Shown in pieces: positions 6,482 through 13,612 of a stretch of 30,623 bases of DNA. The notes beneath the pieces were generated by a model, which saw only the letters and a list, made by a program, of their open reading frames with translations, was not told the origin of the DNA and did no database searches. Source of the stretch: a virus. The translations under genes and the position numbers were made by a program. The stretch covers positions 1 to 30,623 of IMG/VR virus record IMGVR_UViG_3300043465_001355; one strand, written 5' to 3'. Numbering within the stretch: the stretch's first letter is position 1; every line of letters starts with the position of its first letter.

Positions 6482-8533
6482 ATGGCGATGGATCAACTAC
6501 CCCAAGTTCGATACGACCTAATCCAGATGTCCGGGGGCCTGGACCAGATCACCCCGACGCTCTCCCTCCCGCCTGGCGTCGTTCGCCGGGCCGCCAACTT
6601 TGAGTGCTCCCTGAACGGCGGCTACACCCGCATCGCAGGTTACGAGCGCTTCGACGGCCGCGCCAGCCCTTCAGCCGCCCGCTACAACGTGCTGACCCGC
6701 ACCCTGGTCGGCACCGTTTCTGTGGGCAACACCATCGTTGGCGTCACGTCCGCAGCCACCGGCAAAGTGATTGCAGTAGACGGCAGCAACATTGTGATTA
6801 CCCGCGAGACCGGGACCTTCTCTGTCGGCGAGTCCTTGACTGTTTCGGCAGTCGGTGTTGGCACCCTGACTGCGATTGCTGGCGCTGTGGCCGATGGCTT
6901 GCAGGACGCCACCTACAAGTCTCTGGCTGCAGCCGACTACCGGGCATCCATCGCTGCGGTGCCAGGCTCCGGCTCTGTGCTTGGTGTGCTGTTCTACGAC
7001 GGCAACGTCTACGCCTGGCGCAACAACTCTGGCGGCACGGCCGCCGTCATGCACAAGTCGTCGACCTCTGGCTGGACAGCAGTCGCCCTTGGCATTGAAT
7101 TGCCGTTCGATGACGGCACGACAGAGATTCTTGAGGGGCAGACCGTGGTCGGCAACACAAGCGGCGCGACAGGTGTTGTCACCCGGGTGGTCGTCCAAAG
7201 CGGCACCTTTACTGGGGCACCTCACGCAACCGGTCGGCTGATCTTTGCGTCGGTCACCGGCACGTTTGTGAACAACGAGCACATCAACGTCGCAGGCTCC
7301 AAGACGGCATTGTGCAACGGCACCCAGGCTGCGATCACATTTTCCCCCGGCGGCCGCTTCCAGGGCGTGGTCGCCAACTTTGGCGGCGGCCAGACCAACA
7401 AGCGCATGTACGTGTGCGACGGCGTCAACCGCGCTTTTGAGTTTGACGGAACCGTCATGGTTCCAATCGCGACCTCAATGTCCCCGGATGTGCCAACGCG
7501 CATCGCCGTCCACAAGCAGCACCTGTTCTTGGCGTTCGGCCACTCGCTGCAGTTCTCCGCGATCAGTGACCCGTATGTCTGGGACCCGGTCCTTGGCGCG
7601 GGCGAGATTGCAATGAACGATGAGATCACGCAGTTGCTGCCGCTGCCTGGCGACCAATCAAGCGGGGCGTTGGCGGTCTACACCCGCACCGACACGTCGG
7701 TGCTGTACGGCACAAGCGAGGCGGACTTTGCCTTGTCGACCTTCAACGTCGGCACCGGAGGCCTGGCGTTCACCGGCCAGAACCTGGACCAGTCGTACAT
7801 CCTGAGCGAGCGCGGCGTGATGGGCCTGGGCACAACGCTGAACTTTGGCAACTTTGCCACCGCATCGCTCACGATGAACCTGCGGCCGTTCATCCAGGTG
7901 CGCAGGAACCTGGCCAGCGCGTCGATCGTCAATCGCGAAAAGGGCCAGTATCGCGTGTTCTTCAGCGACGGCTACGGCCTGTACCTGACCATCGCCAACG
8001 GCAAGTACGTGGGCGCGATGCCTGTGCAGTTCCCCAATCCGGCTCTCTGCACGTCTGAAGGCCAAAGCGTTGACGGCGCAGAGACCTCGTTCTTCGGCTC
8101 CAGCAATGGCTTCGTCTACCGGCTGGACGCTGGCACTTCGTTCGATGGCGACGTGATCCCCGCGAACATCAACCTCGTCTACAACAGCACGAAGTCGCCC
8201 CGCATCTTGAAGCGCTACCGCAAGGCCAGCGTGGAGCTGACAGGCGACTCGTATGCCGAGTTCGCCTTTGGCTGCGACCTTGGATACCGAACCCAGTTCC
8301 TAGATCAGTCAAGCGATTCCGTTCAAGAGAACGACTTGCGCTCCGCCTTCTGGGACTCTTTCTCTTGGGACAACTTCGTCTTCGATGGCAACGACCTGCT
8401 ACCCAGTGAGATTGAGGTCACCGGCACTGCAGAGAACATGGCAATTCGGATCTCCTCGGTGTCCGCATTGCTGCAGCCATTTACCGTGAACAGCATCATC
8501 GTTCACTACACTATGCGTCGGGGAATCCGCTAA
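6482..8533 (+). CDS. Putative tail nozzle/tubular protein
   Basis: The ATG at 6482 is preferred over the TTG at 6467 because TGAGG (6469-6473) lies 8 bases upstream of it. That gives 683 residues. The protein is beta-rich, with repeated short Gly/Thr/Val strands. The N-terminal part (about 55-270) holds VGTVSVGNTIVGVTS- and VVGNTSGATGVVTRVV-type units. From about residue 290 come propeller-like blades (NKRMYVCDGVNRAFEFDG, IAVHKQHLFLAFGHSLQFSAISDPYVWD). Large beta-propeller proteins after the adaptor form the tail nozzle in T7-, P22- and SU10-like phages. The DP-x-WDP motif is common in such nozzle proteins. It overlaps the following fibre start by one base. Function is inferred from size, fold cues and gene order. 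Confidence 0.65.
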   Translation: MAMDQLPQVRYDLIQMSGGLDQITPTLSLPPGVVRRAANFECSLNGGYTRIAGYERFDGRASPSAARYNVLTRTLVGTVSVGNTIVGVTSAATGKVIAVDGSNIVITRETGTFSVGESLTVSAVGVGTLTAIAGAVADGLQDATYKSLAAADYRASIAAVPGSGSVLGVLFYDGNVYAWRNNSGGTAAVMHKSSTSGWTAVALGIELPFDDGTTEILEGQTVVGNTSGATGVVTRVVVQSGTFTGAPHATGRLIFASVTGTFVNNEHINVAGSKTALCNGTQAAITFSPGGRFQGVVANFGGGQTNKRMYVCDGVNRAFEFDGTVMVPIATSMSPDVPTRIAVHKQHLFLAFGHSLQFSAISDPYVWDPVLGAGEIAMNDEITQLLPLPGDQSSGALAVYTRTDTSVLYGTSEADFALSTFNVGTGGLAFTGQNLDQSYILSERGVMGLGTTLNFGNFATASLTMNLRPFIQVRRNLASASIVNREKGQYRVFFSDGYGLYLTIANGKYVGAMPVQFPNPALCTSEGQSVDGAETSFFGSSNGFVYRLDAGTSFDGDVIPANINLVYNSTKSPRILKRYRKASVELTGDSYAEFAFGCDLGYRTQFLDQSSDSVQENDLRSAFWDSFSWDNFVFDGNDLLPSEIEVTGTAENMAIRISSVSALLQPFTVNSIIVHYTMRRGIR

Positions 8534-10683
8534 TGACGAACGCCTACTACAACCACTCCACATACCCGTCGCCGAATGCGCCAGGTTCGTCGGCCGCCTT
8601 GCGGGCGGAGTTGAACCTGATCATGGCTGGCTTTGATCTGTTGCCCACGCTGGCTGGCAACGGCTACAAGGTGGCAATGGTCAACGCGGCGGGAACCGCC
8701 ATCATTGCCTCCTCGGCACTGCAGTCGCTGGCCATCACGGGCAGCACGATCGACAACACCACGATCGGCGGCACGACCCGCGCCGCGGGCAGCTTCACCA
8801 ACCTGTCGGTGAACGGCACGGCCGGCCTTGGCACAAGCGTCACCATCGGCGGCGGCGCCATCAATGCGACCAGCATTGGAGCAACTACCGCATCAACTGG
8901 GGCGTTTACCACGCTAAGTGCAACAAGCCTCACGGTTGCCGGCGCTGATGTGGTCACGACGGCTGGCACACAGACGCTGACGAACAAGTCAATCAGTGGC
9001 GCCGCCAACACCCTGTCCAACATCGGCAATGCGTCGCTGACAAACTCTGCGGTCACGATCGGCTCGACCTCCGTCAGCCTGGGCGCAACTGCAACCACGC
9101 TGGCCGGGTTGACCAGCGTGACCTCCACGAGCTTTGTGGGCGCGCTGACCGGCAACGCCAGCACCGTTACCAACGGCGTGTACACCACGGGCTCCTATGC
9201 CGACCCGGCCTGGATCACTAGCCTGGCGGGGAGCAAGATCTCCGGCAACATCACCGGCAACGCCGCCAATGTGACGGGCACCGTGGCCATTGCCAACGGC
9301 GGAACCGGGGCGACGACAGCCGCAGCGGCACGCACAAACGTGCTGCCCAGCTACACGGGCAACGCCGGCAAGGCGCTGGTCGTCAATGGTGGTGAGACAG
9401 ACGTTGTGTGGACACCGCTGTCTGGCTCTGGCACGGTCACCAGCGTCGCCGTCAGCGGCGGCACTACGGGCCTCACCACGTCTGGCGGTCCCGTCACGGC
9501 CAGCGGCACCATCACCCTGGCTGGCACTCTGGCTGTGGCCAACGGCGGCACGGGGGCAACGACGGCCTCTGCAGGCTTCAATGCCTTGTCTCCGATCACC
9601 ACGGTTGGTGACCTGATCATCGGCAACGGCGTCAACAGCGCCACTAGGTTGGCCATCGGCACCAACGCTCAGGTGCTGACATCTAACGGCACCACTGCAT
9701 CGTGGCAGACGCCGACCACTGGCGCGACCGTGGCCGGGAACAACACCTGGACCGGCACCCAGACGTTCACCAACAGCCAGGCCCGGTTGCTTGGCTCCTC
9801 AACCGGCTACACCACCTTTACCAGCGCCAACAGCAGCGCCCTCAACTACACGCTGACAATCCCTGCGGTCACCGACACCGTGGCCGTCCTTGGCACTGCG
9901 CAGTCGTTCACCGCCGCCCAGACCTTTGCGGCGTCGGGTGTCCGCCTCCTGGGGTCGTCGACCGGCTTCACGACCTTCACCAGCGCCAACGCCAGCGCGA
10001 CCAACTACACCCTGACGTTCCCTGCTCGGGACGACACGGTAGTCACAATCAATTCTGCCGACGCGCTGACCAACAAGACCATCAGCGGCCTGGCCAACAC
10101 GATCAGCAACGTCAGCTTGACAACTGCCGTCACAGGTGCGCTTCCGGTTGCCAACGGCGGCACCGGACAGACAACCGCCATTGGCGGTTTCAACGCCCTG
10201 TCTCCAATCACGACGGCTGGCGACTTGATCATTGGCAACGGCGCCAACAGCGCCACTAGGCTGGCCATCGGCACCAACACTCAGGTACTGACGTCCAATG
10301 GCACCACTGCTTCTTGGCAAACGCCAACAGCTCCTGGAAGCGGGAACTTTGGGTATCTGAACATCCCGCAGAATAGCCAAAGCGCAGCTTACACATTAGT
10401 GCTTGCGGACGCTGGCAAACACATTCTGCACCCCAGTGCCGACACCACTGCCCGCACATTCACTATTCCTGCAAACGGTTCAGTGGCTTTCCCTATCGGC
10501 ACAGCGATTACGTTTGTTAACCAAAACGGTGCTGGCAATATTACCATTGCCATCACAACCGATACGATGCGTTTAGCTGGCTTAGGAACCACAGGCAGTC
10601 GAACATTAACGGCTAACGGCACAGCCACCGCGCTTAAAATCACTGCTACAGAGTGGCTTATTTCTGGGGTAAATTTAACATGA
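8533..10683 (+). CDS. Long repetitive tail fibre
   Basis: This 716-residue protein starts with a conserved-looking attachment segment (about residues 1-75; NAYYNHSTYPSPNAPGSSAALRAELN). A long shaft rich in Gly/Thr/Ser/Asn follows, with many fibre motifs: LTNKSISGAANTLSNI, LTGNASTVTNGVY, ANGGTGATTA and ANGGTGQTTA. Two long internal duplications are visible in protein and DNA, including a 47-residue FNALSPITT...SWQTPT block. Such shafts usually form trimers. The last ~110 residues (from about 10350) switch to a non-repetitive beta-rich tip encoded by AT-richer DNA, suggesting an exchanged receptor-binding end. It follows the nozzle with a TAATG overlap and overlaps the propeller gene as ATGA. 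Confidence 0.75.
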   Translation: MTNAYYNHSTYPSPNAPGSSAALRAELNLIMAGFDLLPTLAGNGYKVAMVNAAGTAIIASSALQSLAITGSTIDNTTIGGTTRAAGSFTNLSVNGTAGLGTSVTIGGGAINATSIGATTASTGAFTTLSATSLTVAGADVVTTAGTQTLTNKSISGAANTLSNIGNASLTNSAVTIGSTSVSLGATATTLAGLTSVTSTSFVGALTGNASTVTNGVYTTGSYADPAWITSLAGSKISGNITGNAANVTGTVAIANGGTGATTAAAARTNVLPSYTGNAGKALVVNGGETDVVWTPLSGSGTVTSVAVSGGTTGLTTSGGPVTASGTITLAGTLAVANGGTGATTASAGFNALSPITTVGDLIIGNGVNSATRLAIGTNAQVLTSNGTTASWQTPTTGATVAGNNTWTGTQTFTNSQARLLGSSTGYTTFTSANSSALNYTLTIPAVTDTVAVLGTAQSFTAAQTFAASGVRLLGSSTGFTTFTSANASATNYTLTFPARDDTVVTINSADALTNKTISGLANTISNVSLTTAVTGALPVANGGTGQTTAIGGFNALSPITTAGDLIIGNGANSATRLAIGTNTQVLTSNGTTASWQTPTAPGSGNFGYLNIPQNSQSAAYTLVLADAGKHILHPSADTTARTFTIPANGSVAFPIGTAITFVNQNGAGNITIAITTDTMRLAGLGTTGSRTLTANGTATALKITATEWLISGVNLT
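9577..9717 (+). repeat. Internal fibre duplication, copy 1
   Basis: This encodes the 47-residue FNALSPITTVGDLIIGNG...QTPT block. The matching block at 10189-10329 has the same length and differs at only a few residues. Similarity extends upstream through the ANGGTGxTTA motif. Confidence 0.85.
10189..10329 (+). repeat. Internal fibre duplication, copy 2
   Basis: This is the second copy of the 141-base block at 9577. Between the copies lies another tandem pair, RLLGSSTGYTTFTSAN (near 9784) and RLLGSSTGFTTFTSAN (near 9943), so the shaft seems to have grown by segmental duplication. Confidence 0.85.
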
Positions 10684-11705
10684 GTGCTTTACAGCAGATG
10701 TTGTTTGCTTCCGCTGCAAAAGCACAGCAAATTGCTGTGGCGCACAATGCTTCGCCATTTGTATCTGCGTACTTTTGGTCTAGTGGTTTTGGAACCAAGT
10801 TCGCAAACCCAGCCACATTACCAACAGGCGACGGTAATAGTGTGGCGTTTACAAGATCGGGAAATGCTATTGCTGTAGCACACAATACGACACCATTTGT
10901 CTCTGCTTATCCTTGGACTGGTGGTGGCTTTGGGACCAAGTTTGCTAACCCAGCTACGCTACCTACTGGCATTGGATATGGCGTAGCCTTTACAAGTGCA
11001 GCAAATGCAATTGCTGTAGCACACGATATTTCACCACGCATCTCCGCGTATCCTTGGTCTGGTAGCGGCTTCGGAACTAAGTTCGCAGACCCGGCTACAT
11101 TGCCCACCAGCAGTGGACTTGGTGTAGCGTTCACAAACTCTGGAAACGCAATCGCCGTAGCTCACGCTAATTCACCATATATATCCGCGTATCCTTGGTC
11201 TGGTAGTGGATTTGGAACTAAATTTGCAAACCCAGCGACGCTGCTTCCTGATGATGGAGACGGTGTAGCTTTTTCACCCGCTGATGATGCAATTGCTGTA
11301 GCGCACCCTACTACACCATTTATTTCTGCATATCCTTGGTCTGGCTCGGGATTTGGGACCAAGTTTGCAAACCCCGCGACATTACCTGCCGGCACTACTG
11401 GATATGGTGTGGCTTTTTCGCCGGCAGGAGACGTTATTGCCGTAGCACACAATAGCTCGCCATTTGTCTCTGCTTATCCTTGGTCTGGTAGCGGCTTTGG
11501 AACTAAGTTTGCTAACCCGGCCACGCTACCTGAGGATGTTGGTTTTGGCGTGGCTTTTACAAAATCTGGAGATGCACTCGCCGTAGCTCACGATAATCCG
11601 CCATTTGTATCTGCGTATCCTTGGTCAGGCAGTGGGTTTGGTACTAAGTTTGCCAACCCAACTACGTTGCCTACCGGTACTGGAAACGACGTAGCTTTTA
11701 ACTAA
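10680..11705 (+). CDS. Seven-repeat beta-propeller protein, likely receptor-binding or fibre-associated
   Basis: The ATG at 10680 overlaps the fibre stop (ATGA), giving 341 residues. After a 16-residue helical N-terminus, the whole protein is seven tandem repeats of 46-48 residues (residues 17-62, 63-109, 110-156, 157-203, 204-251, 252-298, 299-341). The consensus is AIAVAHxxxPFxSAYPWSGSGFGTKFANPATLP...GVAF. The GVAFxxxxxAIAVAH phase resembles WD40/lactonase-type blades (GVAFSPDGxxLAVAH), and seven units fit one closed seven-bladed propeller. The last repeat stops at VAFN, so the ring would close with the IAVAH strand of repeat 1. Blades are nearly identical except near residues 7-12 of each repeat. 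The DNA is AT-rich (about 45% GC in the line I counted). There is no signal peptide. A tail-tip adhesin role is inferred from position. Confidence 0.75.
   Translation: MSALQQMLFASAAKAQQIAVAHNASPFVSAYFWSSGFGTKFANPATLPTGDGNSVAFTRSGNAIAVAHNTTPFVSAYPWTGGGFGTKFANPATLPTGIGYGVAFTSAANAIAVAHDISPRISAYPWSGSGFGTKFADPATLPTSSGLGVAFTNSGNAIAVAHANSPYISAYPWSGSGFGTKFANPATLLPDDGDGVAFSPADDAIAVAHPTTPFISAYPWSGSGFGTKFANPATLPAGTTGYGVAFSPAGDVIAVAHNSSPFVSAYPWSGSGFGTKFANPATLPEDVGFGVAFTKSGDALAVAHDNPPFVSAYPWSGSGFGTKFANPTTLPTGTGNDVAFN
10728..11702 (+). repeat. Seven tandem ~141-base blade repeats
   Basis: Units lie at 10728-10865, 10866-11006, 11007-11147, 11148-11288, 11289-11432, 11433-11573 and 11574-11702. The core segment encoding SAYPWSGSGFGTKFANPATLP is best conserved. 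Repeat 5 has one extra codon, and repeat 1 is one codon shorter in the SSGFG turn. Confidence 0.9.
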
Positions 11706-11722
11706 CACACCCTTAACAAACC

Positions 11723-12019
11723 ATGAACTACTCACAACTCCCTTCTTCATACAAGTACGACGTTCTCGCCGAGGCTATGTACTCGCGTGAGCTTGAGCAC
11801 TTCCATTACGAATTTGACGCCACCAACTTTAGGCGGCTTCTGGAGAGTGCTTTGGACGGCCCCTACAAGCAAGAAATCCAAGCGCGGCTTGACTCCACGC
11901 TGGAGCAGATGCACAAGGTGGACAGCATTTACTCTGCTCTCAAAGCGCAGATTGACGATGAGGTTGAGTACGCCGCTGCGGTTGTGCGTGCAATGCAGAA
12001 GCGAAACACGCCTGCTTGA
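11723..12019 (+). CDS. Small helical protein of unknown function
   Basis: This 98-residue, charged and mainly helical protein contains DATNFRRLLESALDGPYKQEIQARLDSTLEQMHKVDSIYSALKAQI shortened here as a long helical core. It has no membrane segment or signal. The ribosome site before the ATG is weak. It lies between the propeller and the lysis genes. The sequence shows two or three amphipathic helices with possible coiled-coil character. I do not recognise a family; a tail-fibre accessory or assembly role is possible but unsupported. Confidence 0.55.
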   Translation: MNYSQLPSSYKYDVLAEAMYSRELEHFHYEFDATNFRRLLESALDGPYKQEIQARLDSTLEQMHKVDSIYSALKAQIDDEVEYAAAVVRAMQKRNTPA

Positions 12020-12054
12020 CGGATATGCCATAAGCAAAAGAAAGGGGTCTGGCA

Positions 12055-12252
12055 GTGGTATCACCGGTCGAGGCACAACTCAACACGCACGAAGCTGTCT
12101 GCGCTCAAAGGGACGCAGGCATTGAGGTGCAGTTCCGCTCCAGCAATGCGCGGCTCAAGCGCATTGAGACCATCATGATCGCTGCGGCAATTTCGGTCAT
12201 CTCTGGATTCGGCGCAATCATCATGATGCTGTTCCAGCTCCTCGCGAAATGA
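12055..12252 (+). CDS. Small C-terminally anchored membrane protein of the lysis cassette
   Basis: This 65-residue protein has a GTG start 8 or so bases after an AAAGGGG purine run. The N-terminal half is hydrophilic and helical (EAQLNTHEAVCAQRDAGIE...LKRIETIMI). One hydrophobic segment (about residues 41-62, IAAAISVISGFGAIIMMLFQLL) ends the chain. Coiled coil plus a C-terminal membrane helix is the plan of XhlA-type hemolysin/holin-associated proteins. It is the first of five genes joined by ATGA overlaps leading to the endolysin. A role as holin partner or antiholin is inferred. Confidence 0.55.
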   Translation: MVSPVEAQLNTHEAVCAQRDAGIEVQFRSSNARLKRIETIMIAAAISVISGFGAIIMMLFQLLAK

Positions 12253-12347
12253 GGGACTGGTTGGTCGACCTCATCGCTGCCGTCTCTCTTGCCGGCCTAA
12301 TGGCGTTCTGCTCTTACGTCTTCGTCGTCATGGTGGTCCGGCCATGA
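12249..12347 (+). CDS. 32-residue single-helix membrane peptide
   Basis: This very short gene overlaps the previous stop (ATGA at 12249) and the next start (ATGA at 12344), so it is coupled on both sides. The product has a charged start (MRDWLVD) followed by one hydrophobic helix (about residues 8-30; LIAAVSLAGLMAFCSYVFVVMVV) and a short RP end. Exact tiling between two membrane-protein genes of a lysis cassette is the main evidence that it is real. Likely a holin regulator or pinholin-like peptide; no family was recognised. Confidence 0.5.
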   Translation: MRDWLVDLIAAVSLAGLMAFCSYVFVVMVVRP

Positions 12348-12547
12348 AGCTGTACGAGAACTGGAAGAGCATCGTCAAGAAGGCGTGGAGCGTTCGCCTC
12401 ATGGCGATCGCTTTCGTGATGACTGTTGCCGAAGTCATGCTGCCATTTTTCAGTGATGCCGTGCCTGACAAGGTGTTCGCGCTGTTGTCGGGACTGTGCG
12501 TGGCCGGAGCCTTCGTGTCGCGCCTTGTTGCGCAGCGTGACGTATGA
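12344..12547 (+). CDS. Putative holin (two membrane helices)
   Basis: This 67-residue protein has an amphipathic N-terminus (MKLYENWKSIVKKAWSVR) and two hydrophobic helices (about residues 18-36 and 43-62) separated by a short turn (SDAVPDK), ending in RLVAQRDV. The layout and the ENWKxxxxKAWSVRLM start match a family of small holins found beside lysozymes in proteobacterial phages (DUF7940-like, from memory). It would trigger lysis timing by permeabilising or depolarising the inner membrane. It overlaps the endolysin start by ATGA. Confidence 0.65.
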   Translation: MKLYENWKSIVKKAWSVRLMAIAFVMTVAEVMLPFFSDAVPDKVFALLSGLCVAGAFVSRLVAQRDV

Positions 12548-13026
12548 AGAGCCCCAGAGTCGCCGTCGGGTCTTTGGTGCTGGCCGCATCAACGCTGGTG
12601 GCCATCGCCCTGCACGAAGGCTACGAGCCCGCGGCCAGGCCACCGGTGCCTGGCGACGTTGACACGGGCGGCTTCGGCTCCACGCGCAGAGAGGACGGCA
12701 GCCCGATGCAGCCAGGCGAGAAGGTTCCGCCCACGCGCGCGCTGATGCTGCTGCTGCAGGACGCATCGAAGTTTGAGCAGGCGGTCAAGCGCTGCGCCCC
12801 GGTGCCCATGCACCAGTACGAGTTTGCAGCCTACGTGAGCCTGACCTACAACATCGGTGCCACAGCGTTTTGCAACAGCACAATCGCCAAGAAGCTCAAC
12901 GCTGGGGACTATGCGGGTGCGTGCAGCGAGATCCTGCGCTGGGACCGGTTCCAGGGGAAGCCGCTGAGGGGCCTCACGCTGCGCAGGAAGGCCGAGTACA
13001 GCCAGTGCATGGGTGAGGGTGCATGA
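12544..13026 (+). CDS. SAR-type endolysin, GH24 lysozyme
   Basis: This 160-residue muramidase cleaves peptidoglycan glycan strands. Residues 6-23 form a weakly hydrophobic N-terminal helix rich in Ala/Gly/Ser/Thr/Val, typical of a signal-anchor-release segment with no cleavage site. The catalytic glutamate is E25 in HEGYE, directly after the helix, as in P21-type SAR lysozymes. The GDVDTGGFGST segment (residues 37-47) matches the family's active-site loop, with D38 and T41 as the likely partners. QYEFAAYVSLTYNIG (residues ~82-96) and RWDRFQGKPLRGLTLRRKAE are further GH24 signatures. SAR endolysins are exported by the host Sec system and activated when holins collapse the membrane potential. 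Genes before and after overlap by ATGA. Confidence 0.88.
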   Translation: MKSPRVAVGSLVLAASTLVAIALHEGYEPAARPPVPGDVDTGGFGSTRREDGSPMQPGEKVPPTRALMLLLQDASKFEQAVKRCAPVPMHQYEFAAYVSLTYNIGATAFCNSTIAKKLNAGDYAGACSEILRWDRFQGKPLRGLTLRRKAEYSQCMGEGA

Positions 13027-13499
13027 GGTTGCTCTTGGCCGCTGCCGTGCTTGCTGCGGCCCTTTCTGCGGCCCTTGCCTGGCAGGTGCAGGGCTGGAGG
13101 TGGGCGGCCAAGGCGGCGGCCATCGAGGCAGCCCACGCCGCCGCTGCTCAGGCGGCCGAACAAGCCAGCCGGGCCAAGGAGCAGGCCCTGCAGCGTGGAA
13201 GCGAAAGGATCGCCCGTGACACCCAAGAAAAGCAAACCCGCCTGGTTGCTGCTGCTGCTGCCAGTCAGCGTGTTGCTGACCAGTTGCGCGACGAGATTGC
13301 CCGCCTCGGTGCCCGTCCAGCCCCCGCAGATACCGAGTCCGCCGCCTTCGCTGATGAAGCCGGTGTCGCCCGACAGCTACTTGGAGCGTGCGCAGAGGAA
13401 TATCGAGGCATGGCGCAAGAAGCTGACGGACTCCGCGTCCAGGTGACCGGGCTGCAGCAGTTCGCCAAAACGGTGTGCCAGGCAGGGGGGCAGCCATGA
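13023..13499 (+). CDS. Rz: Rz-like inner-membrane spanin subunit
   Basis: This 158-residue protein has one N-terminal membrane anchor (residues 2-20; LLLAAAVLAAALSAALAW) followed by a long Ala/Gln/Glu-rich helical periplasmic domain (about 25-105). That is the class II membrane, coiled-coil plan of Rz i-spanins. The C-terminal part includes GACAEEYRGMAQEADGLRVQVTGLQQF. With Rz1 it would bridge the inner and outer membranes and fuse them in the last step of lysis. It overlaps the endolysin stop (ATGA), and Rz1 lies entirely inside it in another frame. Confidence 0.8.
   Translation: MRLLLAAAVLAAALSAALAWQVQGWRWAAKAAAIEAAHAAAAQAAEQASRAKEQALQRGSERIARDTQEKQTRLVAAAAASQRVADQLRDEIARLGARPAPADTESAAFADEAGVARQLLGACAEEYRGMAQEADGLRVQVTGLQQFAKTVCQAGGQP
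13216..13446 (+). CDS. Rz1: Rz1-like outer-membrane lipoprotein spanin, nested in Rz
   Basis: This 76-residue gene is fully inside Rz, in the +1 frame. The GTG start at 13216 has AAAGGA (13204-13209) 6 bases upstream. The product begins VTPKKSKPAW, then a hydrophobic signal (LLLLLPVSVLLTSC) with a LLTSC lipobox; lipidation of the Cys and export to the outer membrane are expected. The mature part is Pro-rich (LPASVPVQPPQIPSPPPSL), a hallmark of Rz1, with a charged helical C-terminus (SYLERAQRNIEAWRKKL). A fully embedded Rz1 is the arrangement known in lambda. The open frame extends upstream to 13051, but that part is Arg/Pro-rich shadow sequence. Confidence 0.85.
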   Translation: MTPKKSKPAWLLLLLPVSVLLTSCATRLPASVPVQPPQIPSPPPSLMKPVSPDSYLERAQRNIEAWRKKLTDSASR

Positions 13500-13502
13500 C
13501 TA

Positions 13503-13548
13503 TCACATTGCTGTATTCTGGTCTAGAATTCTCCCCGGCTAAGTGCGC
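13503..13548 (+). promoter_or_regulatory. Second copy of the leader/promoter-like element
   Basis: TCACATTGCTGT (13503-13514) and CCCCGGCTAAGTGCGC (13533-13548) match the blocks TCACAATGCTGT (2345-2356) and CCCCGGGTCAGTGCGC (2366-2381), with about 10 extra bases between them here. Possible -10 hexamers are TATTCT (13514-13519) and TAGAAT (13524-13529); no convincing -35 is visible. It precedes the ejection-protein operon, as the first copy precedes the capsid operon. Confidence 0.4.
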
Positions 13549-13567
13549 CTACAGCACGGCCGGACAT

Positions 13568-13591
13568 GGCTCGCACTGGCGGGCCTTTTTT
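13568..13591 (+). terminator. Intrinsic terminator after the lysis cassette
   Basis: GGCTCGC (13568-13574) pairs with GCGGGCC (13579-13585) with one G-U pair and an ACTG loop, followed by six T residues. It sits between the spanin genes and the ejection operon. CGCACT (13572-13577) inside the hairpin is complementary to AGTGCG (13542-13547) in the upstream conserved element, so a competing antiterminator pairing is possible. Confidence 0.8.
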
Positions 13592-13612
13592 GTTTCATGA
13601 AGAGGCCGTCCA

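Noticed and set aside
8664-9188. A 174-codon hydrophobic minus-strand open frame opposite the long fibre
   Set aside because: Gly/Thr/Ser-rich fibre codons give Val/Ala/Pro/Leu-rich antisense translations automatically; the apparent hydrophobicity is an artefact.
10680-11705. A diversity-generating retroelement acting on the propeller repeats
   Set aside because: No reverse transcriptase, template repeat or adenine-specific variation pattern was seen in the window; ordinary repeat divergence explains the variable sites.
13051-13215. Upstream extension of the Rz1 frame
   Set aside because: The extension is Arg/Pro-rich shadow sequence that would bury the lipoprotein signal; the GTG at 13216 with AAAGGA 6 bases upstream gives a proper lipoprotein.
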